A stretch of 64,000 nt of DNA from Lunularia cruciata (GCA_948567375.1 OX419755.1:5709001-5773000); one strand, 5' to 3'. Counted from the stretch's first letter, positions 9,571 to 23,404 are shown. Numbers and translations are program-made. The notes: generated from the letters alone by a model not told the origin.

Positions 9571-12500
9571 ATTAGTGGAAAGGCTTAGGCTGTCGTCCAC
9601 AAACCTTAAAAGGGTGTTTACAATTCACAATCAAATCCTTATAATGAGAATTGGTCGAAGGTGGTGGAAATCGCGAATGAAGGCAAAGGTAGAAGAAATG
9701 GAAAATCATTCAATGAAGAATATAGGTTCAATCAAAGTCTTTTGACGGGAGAGAAACAAAGGTCTAGTATTGGATGTTTATTTAGGCTTTAAAACCACAA
9801 CAACATCTGGATTAGTGTTAAATCGATCCACCGACTCACAAGAAATCATATGATTATGCGTCACAGAAAAACATGTGATCTCTTAATGTCTTTCGTTATG
9901 TTCATCAATAAAATACGATATATCCATCGGTATTTACTATTTTCTATTTTTTAATTCTTCTCAATTTAAACATCCTGTTTTATTTTTTATATTTTAGTGA
10001 TTTTCATTCTATTTTGTTGCTTTTTCTTCTTTTTTTTCTCCTCCCAGATTTACTGAAAATTATCATAACGTATATTACAAAGTAAATTGTTTTCACAATG
10101 GGTGGACCGACTGAACGATACCCTAACAACGGGTTCTAATTGCTATCTACTATTCGATCAATTTAAAGCTTCTCTCTGCAAATCTCAACTTGGTTACTGC
10201 GTTTTGCGAGAATCTGGAATTAGGTTTGAACAACGCAGTAACAAAGCATCCGAAATTCCCAAAGAGTTGATCCCATAATCAAGTCAATGGAATCTTGAGC
10301 ACCGCTTGTGAGTACTGCTGCACAGAATAAAATTTGGTTGAGTAATCTTATGACCTATACTGTTCACAATTGAAAGAGAAATGAGGTTTGCAAAACCATA
10401 TCTCTTTTACATAGAACATCTTGTTGTAGCAACAAAGCTTTTCCTCAGAAATTTCCTTAGTGATGAGCGGGTAATCTGGTGATATGCAGTGCATCACTAA
10501 TTTAACAAAACGGATCAAACCAAAACAAAGAAACTAGGAAAGATCGGTATTTGGAATTGAGCTCTCTTCCCTTTGAAGCATCTCGTGGCAGAAAAAGTAC
10601 CTTTTCGAGCAAACTCTTTGGCGGTGAGGAGTGTGTACTCACCCTTCCAGGCATATACTGTGACTACAGTCGAGTCAGTCAACCTCGAGAGTGAATCTCC
10701 TTTCCTCTAAAAGGTTTCTGCGAATCATAGAGGCAATATCGGAGGAACTACTGTACCCAGTCACCTGTGGGCCCTGGGGTTATTGAGAGTCTACCAACTG
10801 CACTCTTATTTTGCAGATGAAACGTGGGATTAGTATGGCAATATAAGAAGGATCCGATCCTCGTGGGCTTTGGCCCCCACTGCAGCATAAATAAGTTGGT
10901 GCCTACGTATCGTCGGTATGTGAACACAGTCACTACACTTCATCGGACGACCAGGACAACGGAGTATTGTAATATCCACATGTAGGTGACAGCACTATGC
11001 TGGTGATAAGGTAGGAAGTGCTCGATTGTCACGCTCTTAAGGATGGAGCCAAATTTAGTGTCGAGTGAGTGATGATGAAATTCGCTGTGTCATGTGCGGG
11101 AGCAGACGAAATAGAGAAAATTACGCAACAAAGTCCAATTATGACCGGTATTTACTGTGTACGTGGACGAGAATTAGATCCTGAGTGTAATAAGTCAGAC
11201 CTAACATCCTCTTTTCGTCCTCGCACTGTCGAGGTTGATACCTGCTGCACTGCGGAAATTGATACTGTTTTCCTATACTCCCCTCTCGTCGCCGTTATTT
11301 CTGAGATTGGTGCTGGATAGACAAGGACCGCACCATGGCAACTTAATGACATGATCATCCACAAATACTCCTTTTCAGCAAGGGAAGAAGAATTCCGACA
11401 TCTGCCAACTAATGAGCACATTCGAGAACGCTGCTAGTCTGGACATGGCTTGTCTTTCCTGCTGTACGCCTCCCTGCAGCTTTTCCTCCTGTTTATGCAG
11501 GCATCACAGTGTAGTGAGTACAGTTCCAAGGTCTGGAACTGTCAACTTTGTGGTGAAGGCCTCTGGCTCATGTTCTGGACTCATAGCTGTGCCCGGATTC
11601 GGGCTACGGTTTCGGTAGCAGCATGACTTGCACGGAAACTAACCACCCACCCAAGGAATGGAGGGGCCTACATTTATCTGCGCAGATACAACCAACCCTT
11701 CCCGATTGTAATCTCGTTGTACTTTATCTCATATTAGTAAGGGAAAGGCATATTCCAGTGAGGCATGTACCTCACCACGCCTGTTCTGGGGATAAAGACA
11801 TTGAATGCTTTCCATGTAACTGAGATTCTTTATGCTAACAGGCAAACTGTAGTGATGAGTAGATTTGCGCCTTGCCGAATTACGTTCCGCTAATTTCGTT
11901 CTTCCGGTGTTGTACCACGTAGTAAGTGTCAATTTAATACACCATCTTCAATTTAGTTGACGAAGGACACAGGGAGTACTAGAATTTTGGAAACTCGGTG
12001 CTATACTTGAGTGGAGAGCAAAGGGTATTTCCAAGCATTGAAACGCAAACATCCATAGATAGAGAATGAAAAGAAACAAGAACGTGAAGAGACAGGGAGA
12101 AATCGGGAAACTCGCTCCATCAAATTTGAAAGGATGTGGCAAAGCCAACTACCATCCCAACTTGTTATGTTACAGCTTAATCTGTTCATCTTGCCTGTCG
12201 GCCTTCATAAAAGCCTATCTGCAAGTCTTCAGGCCTGGCCAGCACCACCTCTATATGCCATTCTGTTGCCAGTCGGGGAAAACACTCTTTCCCCATGATT
12301 ATATTCACGTCCTTCAGGCGCTTTTTCCACCATTTGCCAACACCGGGGCAAATCGGCATCTTTCATCGCACAAAGTCAAGAACTCACCACTGTCAACTGA
12401 AAGTAAGGACCGAATTCCCATTTATGGTGCCTCTCATATCACCAAGTCTTTCTATAACGCACTTAGCATTAACGCGTGTCGCCTTTCCATCTTGACTGAG

Positions 12501-12692
12501 AAGTGCAAGGACTTCAAAATCGAGGATCCCTCTGTGGTGAACACTAAGTTGTCTGATCAGTTCTACCTGGTGGAGAAGCAATATTTGCTTTCCTGTAGTT
12601 TTTTAGCATCACACACCTCTGCAGCCTACGTAGATATACAACAACGGTTCGGATAGCGATCGAATGAAGTTTAAACACAATTCAATTGTGGT
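9571..12692. other. Stretch without recognisable gene, 3' of the SINE1-like gene
   Basis: Short frames only. The longest, 12066-12656 on plus (196 aa), has no recognisable domain, and its end lies about 36 bases from the stop of the minus-strand gene at 12693, so it probably overlaps that gene's 3' UTR in antisense. A T-rich tract lies at about 9990-10040. No RNA gene was recognised. Confidence 0.4.
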
Positions 12693-15600
12693 TCAAGTAG
12701 GTACTAATCCTGGTAATTCCGGACGGGATAAGAACAGTTTTGACATCGCCATGGCAAATGGAAGTGCCAAGACAACTAGCAAAGACCCACCGAGGAAGAC
12801 CTCCGCGTAGGAGCGTACACTTCTCCAGCTTTTACTGACTAAGTCGCCAACCCTGCCGCTTATCACTCCGCTAAGTTTCTCGCTGAAATGGTCAGGTGGA
12901 GACATCATATCCTGTCCATCTTTGCAGATAGCCTCTCCTTCAGAATGTTGTTTGGTATCACAATCTTTTCCGCCGTGCGAACAATCGTAGGCACTATCTT
13001 CAACGAGCAAACTCCTCAAACCTCCTCGAGACTGAGAAAATGAGCTAGAGATAACCTCTTGCTGGGTTCTCTTGATGATTTCCACATCCTCGTCAGGTTT
13101 GATCACTCTTCCGTCCTTAACGGATGAAGACTTGCTGACACTGGCCATCTCAGATGCTAAACCAAGGACTGAGTCTGTCATCCGTTCACAAACATCTGCG
13201 TTCATAGTATCTTCCTCAGGGGGTGCTAAGGAATTATCGTGATTCAGTTCAGCAGTCATCTTCTTGCACACCTTCCGTCCACTGTCCTCCTCGTCACTAT
13301 CCGTTTTGAAAGAGTCATCCGAGGCAATTGGGTTGTCTCGCACACTCCAGCCAGCTTCACTGGAAGTTTCCAAATCCATATCAGCCATATCTATTACATC
13401 CCCAGTAGACTTGATGTCCTGGTCTCCCACGCTACCTGAATCCGGGCTGGATAAGGTAGACTGCAAGGACCGCACTAAGCGCCTGGGTGTGCTGTAAGGA
13501 AGGAAATCCTCTGCAGTGATAAGTGCTTTCGGCTTCTGCCAGGATCCAAAAACATTACCACGCGATCAGATAAAGTCACTCAAGCCATATGGAGACGGAG
13601 CATACACCTCCAGCCTAGAATGAGCAATGAGTATATAACAAATTGCGGACAAATGGTCACTCACAGTTTAAAACCAATAACTGACGAGAAAAGTCACACA
13701 ACTACGGAGAGAACTGTTGACAGCGAATTTTAAGCGCACTATCAACCAGGAACAAATGAAAATAAGATCCACATTCATACCTGAGGGCTGTAGGGATCCT
13801 CCATAGTTCTCAGATGAGCCATGGAATTGTAGTGGGCTCGCGAATTGCACAAAGCATCGAGAGCCTCCTTACAATCGCTCCTCGGGAAATCGTCTGGAGG
13901 ACGGATATCGTCCTCGTCGACAGCGGGCCTCACAGGTTGATCTGGGTTTCTCACTATACCGGCATTCACTGGTCCTTTTAGTTCAAAAACGTTTTTCATA
14001 GTTGGTCCAGACAAAACACTGCGGTTGCGAGAAGATCCAGATATCGAGAAGGAGCCTATGCTTTCCCTCTCAGTCCTGATCTGACTAAGGGTGCTCTGCT
14101 CGCTTTGAATGCTGACCCGACTAGAAACACTATGGATGCTCTCTCGGCTAGAACTCGTATCACTTTCTGCTTCAATATCGACTGCAGTCCCGCCATTCGA
14201 AAAGACTTCCTCGTCCTGAGTGAGAAGATCTCCTTCTTGCTCCCTGGAGCTGGTGAGAACAGATTCTTCGAGAGGATTGAAGGTCCTCCCACCTCTGCTT
14301 TTCGACATCACAACGGGACTGATGTCTGCCATGATCATTCCACGAAAGCAAGACTAGTCAGAACCGCATATTACTCTATTGAATATAGTAGACCAGCCAG
14401 CATTAACACCATGAATACAGTCAGATAGCTCCCTAGAGCAATACGCTAGTTTCTTAACCAGAGTTTCATGACGAACTTATACAACAGCCTCCTTATTAAT
14501 TCGCGTGCAGTCATGTTGCCTTCAGCAGATACGTTCCAGATTTCCAACAAGGTCTAAGGTAGACAGAAGCAACTGGCAATAGCTCCCTATATGTAAAATA
14601 GGAATAGTGTAGCAAAGCGTACCCTCAAAGCACAGTCAATTTTAAATCATAGAAATCTAGCATTCATGATTAGGTTCTTAAGGAAAGGGGAGTGAAGGAG
14701 AAGAGGGAAGGGGAGGGGAGGGTGGGATGGACATGGACATGGTAAAGAGGGGGATTTGAGGGACGGGATTGTTGTTGAAAATTATGAGAGTGAATGAATG
14801 GCAGTACTCTGCGATGCATATCCTATGGCAGTAGCTGCCAGATCAATCCTCGAAAGGCTTTGAGACGAGATCCAGTAGCAATTAGACTGACCTATATCTC
14901 TTGATTGCTGATCAGTTCCCAACTTGTCTGAAAGTGACGGAGGATAAGGAATGTAGGACCCCGGTGTGGGAGGTCTGGGCCGGACATACTTTCCAACACG
15001 GCCAGAACCAGGTGAACCACCAGAAGTTATCCCCAGATCCCATGGAACGGCTGCATTGACATCTGGATTGCGTGCCGGAACGTTCTCCTTAGCAGGCGCT
15101 TCACTTGACCGGTCAGGATGAAACAAATAACCATCAAAAGTATCACCCGAACTTACTGACGATGTTTGTGAAGAACACTTGTACTGAGGTCTGGTCGGAA
15201 AGAGAGGTGACCTACGAGATCTCCCAGGAGGAGGAGAGATGAAACTCGAGGTTGAAGATTCTGATGACATAGAAGGTGGAAATGACACAATCTGACTTTC
15301 TTGTGAAACTTGCGAAAAGCATAACGGAGAACAACTTGCACGCCTAGGCGCAGCAGAGGGCATGTACTCCCCCGAAACAGCGAACAAGCTCTTTCTGCGA
15401 GAGGCTTTCTTGAACTGCTTGTCATCCACTGATAAGAAGCTGAGAGATGGAATGCCCAAGGGATCCTCACCATCACCACTCCGTCTGGAGTTATCCTCCG
15501 ATAGCAGAAGTTTGGCCGTTTTGAGTGCTTCGCTCACGGCCGTTCTAACGTGGGGCATCCGGTCATGCTTGCAATTGTCCAGCGCCTGAATGGTGGGTCC

Positions 15601-16657
15601 TAACTCAGATGCAATTGTAGCTCTATCAACAATTGGAAGGACAACTTGAAGAAGACGCGCTGCACATGCTCTTTGCTGCCAGGTACCAGACGCGGGATTT
15701 TGATAAAGGATCTCCACTCCAGCTCTGATAAGCGCGACTCCGTAGCTGCTCATGAATGAGGGGTTCACCGTTGCCAAAGCACACGTAAGTTGCATGTGGG
15801 CGACAGTCCGTGTTCCCTTCTCCCCCATAGCAACTGCGGTCCGCAGACAAGCTTCGTTCACTACTTCGTCTGATGTGTGGCCCCACTTTCCACACTCAAC
15901 CAAAGCCTGCAAACACACGGCTGCACCCGCTGCAAGAGGCTCTAATTTCCCAGCAAGCACTTCCAAGAGAGGCTCACACACCTCGCGAAGAATTTCATCA
16001 GCGTGCAACAGGGAACTATCGTCAATCGAGTACCTAGCGACCGCAGAAACCACTTTAGCGCAGGCCTGGTGAAGTTGAGGTGAACTTCCGCTCGAGGACA
16101 GAGATCGTGTGACAGTGGCCATCACACGAGGTATGTGCGGAATGATGAGCTTCCCGTGAACCCGAGCAACTTCTTCATACAGGGAAATCGCGTACGTTTT
16201 TGATGCTCCTTGGTCTCGTATTTCAGAAACCTGAATGAGAAGAAATTTACACAAGAGTCAAGCAAAGGGCCACAAAGTATGACGGGAACAATATACCAGT
16301 ATTTGCCGATTAAACCTCAATGATTGGAACAACCCGGACCTGATACGCCGATCGGATCGATGTTAGGCAGCAGGAAGCAAGTATTGTCGGTGCATTATTA
16401 ATATCTAAATTAGTAACTTGTAAGTGTGTAACATGGAACCAGAACGAGAAATGACATAAAATGGCGCTGGCGCGATAATTGACCTGTGCAAGGAAACGAG
16501 GCATTGAGCCCGGGTCCAAATTCTCGACGAAGTGCTTCAATGAGTTCATCGCAGTCCGCCTGCTTTCAGTGTCCTTGTCCAGCCTGGCAAGATCCTGCTT
16601 TACGGCTGGGCTCATGTAACGCGGACTGTGACTGGTTTCGACATCCTTTTCTTTCAT
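12693..16657 (-). CDS. SINE1: SINE1/SINE2-type KASH protein, armadillo-repeat nuclear-envelope anchor (4 coding exons)
   Basis: Coding exons are 16657-16484, 16230-14808, 14325-13781 and 13535-12693 (phases 0, 1, 0), totalling 2985 nt and 994 aa. Introns have GT...AG ends; the second donor (GTACTG) is the weakest. The ATG at 16657 follows an in-frame TGA a few codons upstream. Residues about 15-275 form an armadillo-like helical domain like Arabidopsis SINE1 (LARLDKDTESRRTAMNSLKH, YAISLYEEVARVHG, GAAVCLQALVECGKW). A long Ser-rich acidic region follows, then the family motif AEDFLPYSTPRRLVRSLQ (722-739). One membrane helix (about 960-980) and the short tail SRPELPGLVPT end the protein. Known: plant KASH proteins end in a Val-Pro-Thr tail that binds SUN proteins; SINE1 links actin to the nucleus. 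Arabidopsis SINE1 is, from memory, under 600 aa, so the middle is expanded here. The exon model is by eye. Confidence 0.9.
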
Positions 16658-17885
16658 CCTAACAGTTCTCACTTCGCCTCACAGAACCTCCTGGATGAGG
16701 ACGTCCTCTGCAGTTCGAATCGACGCGACGTGACTATTCAGTCACAGCAGCAGATTGACCCGGAGCGGAGGAAAAAATTGATTCGGAAGAGTAACAAACT
16801 CGACGTCGACAAATTATGGGCAAACTAACTTCACAAAGCTTGAAGGTCGGTAGATTCGCATGACAGGATGTCCGATACTCAGGTGGAAGGGTATCTCTGA
16901 CAAGGTTCGATCAAGATGAGATTAATCCTCCAAGTTAACCACAGTGTTCAGAAAAGAATGTACAGGCGCGGTAGCAGGAGAGCCACCTCGGGGAATGGGA
17001 TGGAATGGATTGCTCTAGGTTCAAAATTCACTAGAAAACCAGGGAAAGATAGATAGAGATCACAATTGGAATCTATAACCAACACTTGAGCAGTGATATC
17101 AAGAATGTCACTGAAGAGTGACTTCCACGACCTGATTGGCTATCGCCGGTTTGAAACTAGAAAGGAGAGAGACAGAGAGAGAGTATGTGTTCACTTCTTG
17201 ATTTCATCGACTGACTATTTAATCAAGTTTCCGCAGCCTCGAGCGGCGAGTCTATAATCTATTCCACAAGAGAAACACTCACACCATGCGCGGACGAATC
17301 CCCTCAGGGAACTGGGGTCCATGAACTCCGACGACAGATGTAGGCCTTCGCAACACTAGTTCCGATACACATAATTGCAACTCGAGGCATTCAACTAATA
17401 ATGAAGACAAGAGTAAAGGTGTCGACGAATTGACAAACTCCGTGACCCGGAACACCAGGGATCCAACACGAGCAGAAAGCCTCGCTGACTTTCCACCGTC
17501 TGGAACCAATCGATGCTCACAAGAGTTCCCCTGATCAGAGTATGCCACATGCGATCGATCGCTAAAGAAGACCAAGAGGCTGCACTCCAGCCACAATCCC
17601 CGCTCCCTCCTTCCTCCTCAAACGAAAGTCGACGAAGACGAAAGACGAGACGAGGGCAAGACGAGACGAAAAGCTGTGCTTGTCAGCAGCCCCCAAAACA
17701 GAAGGGAACTTGGCCGCAGCAGCATTCAATGACCAAACAACTTTGATAGTTTCGATCTGTCTGTCTGCCACACAACCAGGTTGTCTACGTACTATCTATC
17801 TCTCTATCCTCTTACTTTACTTTACTATATCTCTCTCAAGCAGCCCTCTCTTCTTGTGTCTACTGGTAAGTACCAGCACCACCAC

Positions 17886-17928
17886 TAGTACTAGTAGTAG
17901 TAAGTAGTAGTAGTAGTAGTAGTAGTAA
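17886..17928. repeat. (AGT)n trinucleotide microsatellite
   Basis: An AGT/TAG repeat, interrupted once by an extra AAG-like step, runs over about 43 bases upstream of the SINE1-like gene. Confidence 0.9.
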
Positions 17929-18180
17929 CAATGAAAGGGTTCCTTAACTTCCTTTCCTTCTCTCGCAATGTACACGACGACAAGTCTAATCAACAAATCA
18001 CAAAAACACTCACGCTCACGCACAAGCAACCCTAACAACAAAGAAGAAACGGGGGACGGGTCCTCTTGTCGTCGTCTATGCTATGCCTATGCTATGCCTT
18101 TGGGAATTGAGGCTCGGAGTCATGTACACTCAGGGAGGCTTCCCCGCGGACAGAGCGATCGTAACTGACATCCCTTCAGT

Positions 18181-18206
18181 CCTTCCTTCCTTCCTTCCTT
18201 CCTTCA
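18181..18206. repeat. (CCTT)n tetranucleotide microsatellite
   Basis: Six consecutive CCTT units and a partial one. Confidence 0.9.
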
Positions 18207-19907
18207 GCGAGAAGTCGGCGTCGACGGAGCGAGGGGGTTGCTTCCCGTCGCGATAAAGTTGCTACGGGGCCCACATCGGTCACAGGAGAGAACAGTAGTG
18301 AACTTCGGGTCGCATCCACAGCCGACGAGTGAAAGGCGTGAGCCCTTCCTGACTGACGTTGGCCGCGACGGGATTTGGGCCCAGTGCTACCGTTGACATC
18401 CATCCTTTTCTGATGTGGTTTCTTCCAGCAAACGAGGTATGAAACCGTCAATTTGATTGTCTATTTGATTCCACGTTCATCCTTGCAAATAGAAAAAGCT
18501 CGTAAATATGTTTCTCGACAATAAATTTGATGCGCTCATTCAAGTTTTACTGCTTGGGCTCCATTCAGCGAAGAGAAACGCTTATCTCATCAGGTGTGGA
18601 GAAAAGCATGCTTTTCGTACCAGAATGTGAATTTTTCTAAGTGTACGTCTCTTGTATATAAAACTATGAAGACCTGACTTTCTTCTGCCAAAAAGTGTTG
18701 CCTACTTTTTGGTATGTACTTCAAAAGATTGATGTTTATCGAAAATGTGCTCATTATCACTCCTTGTATAGAATATTTAATTATTTAAGTTGGATATCTC
18801 TCGTCTCTTAGAAATAAAAACTCACCAAATATATATACATAAACAAATGCAGTCGATGAACCACTTTAGACAAAATTGGATCTGAGCATTGAGCAGTCAC
18901 CCGGCAATGGTTATCATTTCAGTGTCTGCTCAATTCGTCCAAAATCTCTACCGTACAATCCTCCCAAGGTAATGTGTCCACATAGACGCAGATTTGGTTC
19001 ATATCCTTCATTGGCTTTGGAGCTCATTTTCCATGCCTGACCGGATATTAGCACAATCTAAGTACAATTTTGTCTGATTGTTCACAAGCTTGGTTGCATT
19101 ATTGGGGGAAGTCACATGGGCCTCAGATCACTCGTGACCAGTTTTTTGTTCGTATTTGCGTTGGATCAAGAAAGCACGACCCACTAGAGCAGCGAAATTT
19201 GATGCATCTAGTCTTTTGATCTCTTGATACTGCCACCTGAAGTTGAGAGAATATAATGCAAAGCATGAAGTGTGACCATTTGGAAATTGAGTTGAAGAAG
19301 CTTAACACGAGTTAAGAAACCCGCGTCCAGAGTTAAGGTGACAAGGAATGTCGGTTGATGTAACCAGAGCTTCGTAAGACGTGAACATGACGTGGCATCC
19401 TAGCTTCAAGGAGGCCAGAGAAAAGCTCCAAGTTTTTGAATATTGCGCTTTTGATAAGGCTACGTCGTTTTTTTCCCGCGGGCTCCACCAAATTCGAATT
19501 CCGGGGAGGGGCCAACTGGACGTGGCAGAAGTCTTGACAGAACCGAGCAACAGTCGGACGTATGTGAATATGTCCAACTAGGTTTCCGTCTGGAAATGGG
19601 GTACAGTCGTGAACAAGGAAGTTTCCTTTGTTTGGCCTGTGGAACAGGAGTTCCGGCGGATCTTTCTCGAGGGACAACTTTTACCCCGGCGGGAGACCAA
19701 CTAGTCACGTGGGTATCTTTTTTCCTCTGAGAGCACGGTGAAATTTGACCCGCTATTCTGGGTCACTGTCCATCCTCTTTCCTTCCGTTCTTCATGCGAT
19801 CAGACTTTGACATTCTGGACTTCCGTCCTACTCTTCCGTCAACCTTTTACCCCGGCTCCGGCAGCCATTATGTACCAGCATTCATCACTAAACCTGGAGA
19901 GTACCGA

Positions 19908-19985
19908 TACTTAGGGGGCTTAGCCCCATTTTACCCCCTTGTGCGGCTTGAAGGGGTCATCCCATCCTTTATGAAAATACTTGAC
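19908..19985 (+). repeat. Fragment resembling the 3' UTR of the non-LTR element
   Basis: GGGGGCTTAGCCCCATTTTA, then a pyrimidine run, TTGTGCGGCTTGA and CATCCTTT match in order the 3' UTRs of the two non-LTR copies (GCTTAGCCCCAT, TTGTACGGCTTGATGA and CCATCC on the minus strand below 22100; GGGGCTTAGCCCCATATTACC near 38385). It ends in a short CTTGA tandem. It is likely a very short 5'-truncated insertion or shared tail. Confidence 0.45.
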
Positions 19986-20448
19986 TTGACTTGACGGGGT
20001 CTTCCCATCTTTCTTGTTATCACATGCGGTCGCCTGTTGTTTTCTTGACTCGCCTTACGGGTGAGATTTCGTCAAAATCTTGGACTCGCTGAACAATAAT
20101 ACAACGATTAGAATCTTAAATATTCCTTATAGGAGGTTAATTCTATTGATATACTCACGAATAATTTATTTGCAGATGCTTATATATACGCATATAAGTA
20201 CCAGGAATTTAATTATCTTGAAATATAATACCTAATTTCGGAGACCATGTAAATGTCCTTTTTTAGTTTATTATTTATAGGATATTATATTTTTCTCAAT
20301 TTGAAAGTAACTATTTTTCATTTCCTTATCCACATTTCACATTTGTAATCATATTTTTGAAACATTACTAAACACATCTAAGACATTTTTAATGATATTT
20401 ATACTTCTAACTTAAACTAAAAGAATTATTTATGAATATAGAAAATTT

Positions 20449-20450
20449 TA

Positions 20451-20482
<32 letters not shown>
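20449..20482. repeat. (TTA)n microsatellite
   Basis: About eleven TTA/ATT units inside AT-rich DNA. Confidence 0.9.
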
Positions 20483-20483
<1 letters not shown>

Positions 20484-22149
20484 GATTTATAGTTATAAAT
20501 TTTGTACTATTGAATGACAGAAACACTGTATAGACATTCATAGATTAAACTTAAATTCTGTATTTATTTATTGACTATATTTATCTAACTAAAGTTTTTA
20601 ATTTATTTATTAAATATATAAATATTTAATAAATATAAATTCATGGTCTATATATAGTACTCATAAAAAAGCATAATTCTAGGTAAAAATAAAATAACAA
20701 CTCAAATAATACTTATTCGTTTTAGAGTTATTACGTAAGGTAATATTTTCAGTTTTACTTTAATGTAATATAAAAGAATACTAACTGAAATGGTATCCAC
20801 CACTGCAATTCATTCTTGTTACTGGAGACAATAATTTTGTAGTTTAGAATAGGATATTATCACATAGGGTGGAGATTTATTTTATTATCTACGTAGTAAT
20901 ATGTAGGTCTATTTAAACCACGAGAAAGTAAAGGCAAAGATTCATAGAACAAAGCAAAGATATGATCGTAATGTTTATTTTTTTCATATACATGTAAACT
21001 ATAATGTTATCATAAACCATCCAAAAGAATTATAATCTAATAGATGATTCATGAACTAGACAGAAATAGCTATGGCGTGCTATCTAGATTAAATTACTAA
21101 AGGACCTCAGCTCTCAAAAGCGCCAATATTTTATGATTACTCTAAGAACTTGATCTTGTATATAAGACAGAACGTTTTGAAACATGATAAAGTTAATTTA
21201 AAATAACTTCAGGAACTAAGATTCATCTCTAGTCGTATATCATCCAAAGGTGGGCGTTCCTGCAAACCTAGAAGCTTATGTGCGAATCTATTTAGGAATC
21301 TTAGAGATCTTAGAATCCAAATAAGAATCTTACGAATCTATTAGTTCCAGAAAGGACGGACTCTCTCATCATCTAGTAGGCGCAAGTCTCGTCAAGTGGA
21401 AGCAATTATTGCCAAGTGGGAAGGTCAATACAAGGATAAAAGAAATTGGGCCCCAAGAGGATAACAAATTGGAGTCCCAAGAAGATGCTTACACGCTGTC
21501 GTGATTGCTTAGACCTATATAATCAAGTTGGATGGATCAAGATGGTCTACTTTATTTTGAATTTTCTATGGTATTTTCATATATTTAATTTATTATAACT
21601 ATGAATGCGAGTCTTATGAGATAGTGGAGTTAGTTGGTGAATTTTTTAATTTAAGTATGTGATCATATTTATCAGGAATTTAACTCAGTAAAAATCTTTT
21701 TGAGATTCCTTATCGAACATATTTATGCTGATCAGGAATTCAGGCTGATACGAGGACCTTGGACATTTTTTATTAGAAGAAAAAAGGTTAAACCTCGACA
21801 TAAAGCTAGAGGAGATTGTAGAAAATAGAAGAACCGATTTAGAAGAGAAACTGAATTTGATAATCACGCAAGAGAGAATACAAAAATAATTAAACGTATT
21901 TCTAAGTGATGTTCTTAAAGGAGGATCCTTATTACTTTCTATATAGTCATATAAAAAGAAACTTTTAAGCTCAATCTAGTAAGAACATTAGTATCAAAAG
22001 GGCCACCGCGTAGGAAAAACGAAGGATGGAAAGGCCTCATCAAGCCGTACAAGGGAGAGACAAAAAAGGCAACATGGGGCTAAGCTCCAACAGAGTATAT
22101 ATGAGAAATCTGCCCTACCGCACCTAAGATATTTGAGCTATGCAAGTCG

Positions 22150-22970
22150 TACTATCTACACACAACTGGAGCATCCGAAGAAACATCACTTAGTGTGATT
22201 GCTCTCCTATGGATTGCACCAGCCATTGCCCTTTGTAGAGCAATGGGCACACGATGTCTAAAATATGCTACAAAGTATGAGAGTGAAAGTGGTACTCCTT
22301 GACGCCTAACATGATAAGCTCTTGCGCACTCCCTGACCAATGTGTCAAATGCCGTGTCCATCGCTCCATATAACTCCAAGGCTAGAGGAACAAAGAGGTG
22401 ACCTCGCTGCATGCTCCTATACTTGGAGACCTTGCGACCTGCTGCTGCACTCGCCGCCCATCCAAGGGGATGGGTAATCACTCCCTCCAAAAGTATATCC
22501 CGCGTAGGGTACGTAACCACAACATCTACTACTGTCACCTGATCATCTCGGACCAAATATAAGTCTGCCCTGACACGTGTCGTCTGTAAAGCATACTAAC
22601 GCTCCCTCCAAGCCAAGTATCCACTCTCTCGTGCCATAGCAAACACTATGTCCCTAATGGCATCATGGGTAGCTATCCTCTATCCTCCAAAAGGACACCG
22701 TATCATTTGGGCCGCTGCTGCATCTAGTGTAGAACCATACTCACAAGTGAGTAATGAAGATATAGATGGGTGGACCAAACCTAGGCGAAACCTCATCTCT
22801 GTAGAGAAAGTAGTTGGTGCGAGTCGGAATGCCCTAATGCACGATCGAGCTAGGATCCAAGAGCTTGCACCCTTGTTGGAGCAAGAGTGAAGACGTGCTC
22901 TAGTAGCTTGAGGAATGGATGAGTCTACTAAGAGAGAATGTAGCGTATGCTCACATTGTCGCTCCATCAA
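22150..22970 (-). pseudogene. Cys/His motif and restriction-like endonuclease of the non-LTR element (copy A)
   Basis: The region reads HTLHSLLVDSSIP then CEYGSTLDAAAAQMIRC. In copy B this motif reads CECGSTLDAAAVHMTRC, so copy A has lost one Cys and the His. Then come an in-frame break, RADLYLVRDDQVTVVDVVV and a downstream KVSKYRSMQ. An Asp pair followed by Lys after a Cys/His knuckle fits the PD-(D/E)XK endonuclease of R2-type elements, which nicks the target for priming. The assignment rests on motif layout and position. Confidence 0.7.
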
Positions 22971-23404
22971 GGAAGACTGTAAACCTCTAGTCCAATCTTA
23001 CGATAGTGAAGCAAAAGGTGGAAAATCCTCTCATGCTCGTGGGGATAGACTATCTCTTGTTTGCCGCAATAACACTTGGAGAGAAAAGGATCCTCCCTCC
23101 ACCTCTGTCACATAAGTCTCCAAAATTGGCCATCAACAACCACAAAACGAGAGGAAAGTAAGGGTGTCGAGAGAGCCAAACTACCCAAAAATGCTATAGG
23201 TTCCGTCTCCTCCATAGAAAGCAAGCCAACCCCACCACATGAGATCGGCAAAGACGTCTATCTACGTGCCAAATCCCCTATCACACACTCAAAAGTCCCT
23301 AGTCCAATAATATCACCAAAGACTCCCATAATCCTCCTATCAAATGCTCTCAAACATGATAAGAAGGACGGTGAAGAAGGAATCGTACGGATGAGGTAGG
23401 ATGG

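Larger units (their letters stand above)
16658..18450. other. Upstream region of the SINE1-like gene
   Basis: No convincing coding exon. The segment holds a GA-rich tract (about 17160-17185) and two microsatellites. Compositionally biased open frames such as 18176-18451 (minus) lack domains. It probably contains the leader and promoter of the gene starting at 16657; no TATA box or start site can be assigned with confidence. Confidence 0.4.
18451..21989. other. AT-rich intergenic stretch
   Basis: No gene recognised. A short stem (CCAAAAAGT/ACTTTTTGG) lies at 18688-18712. The part from about 20080 to 21990 is strongly AT-rich. Fragments noted separately are a possible non-LTR 3' end at 19908 and a TTA microsatellite at 20449. 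Confidence 0.4.

Noticed and set aside
12066-12656. 196-codon open frame on plus, beside the SINE1-like gene
   Set aside because: It has no domain, and it ends next to the 3' end of a confident minus-strand gene. Codon content looks like read-through of non-coding DNA.
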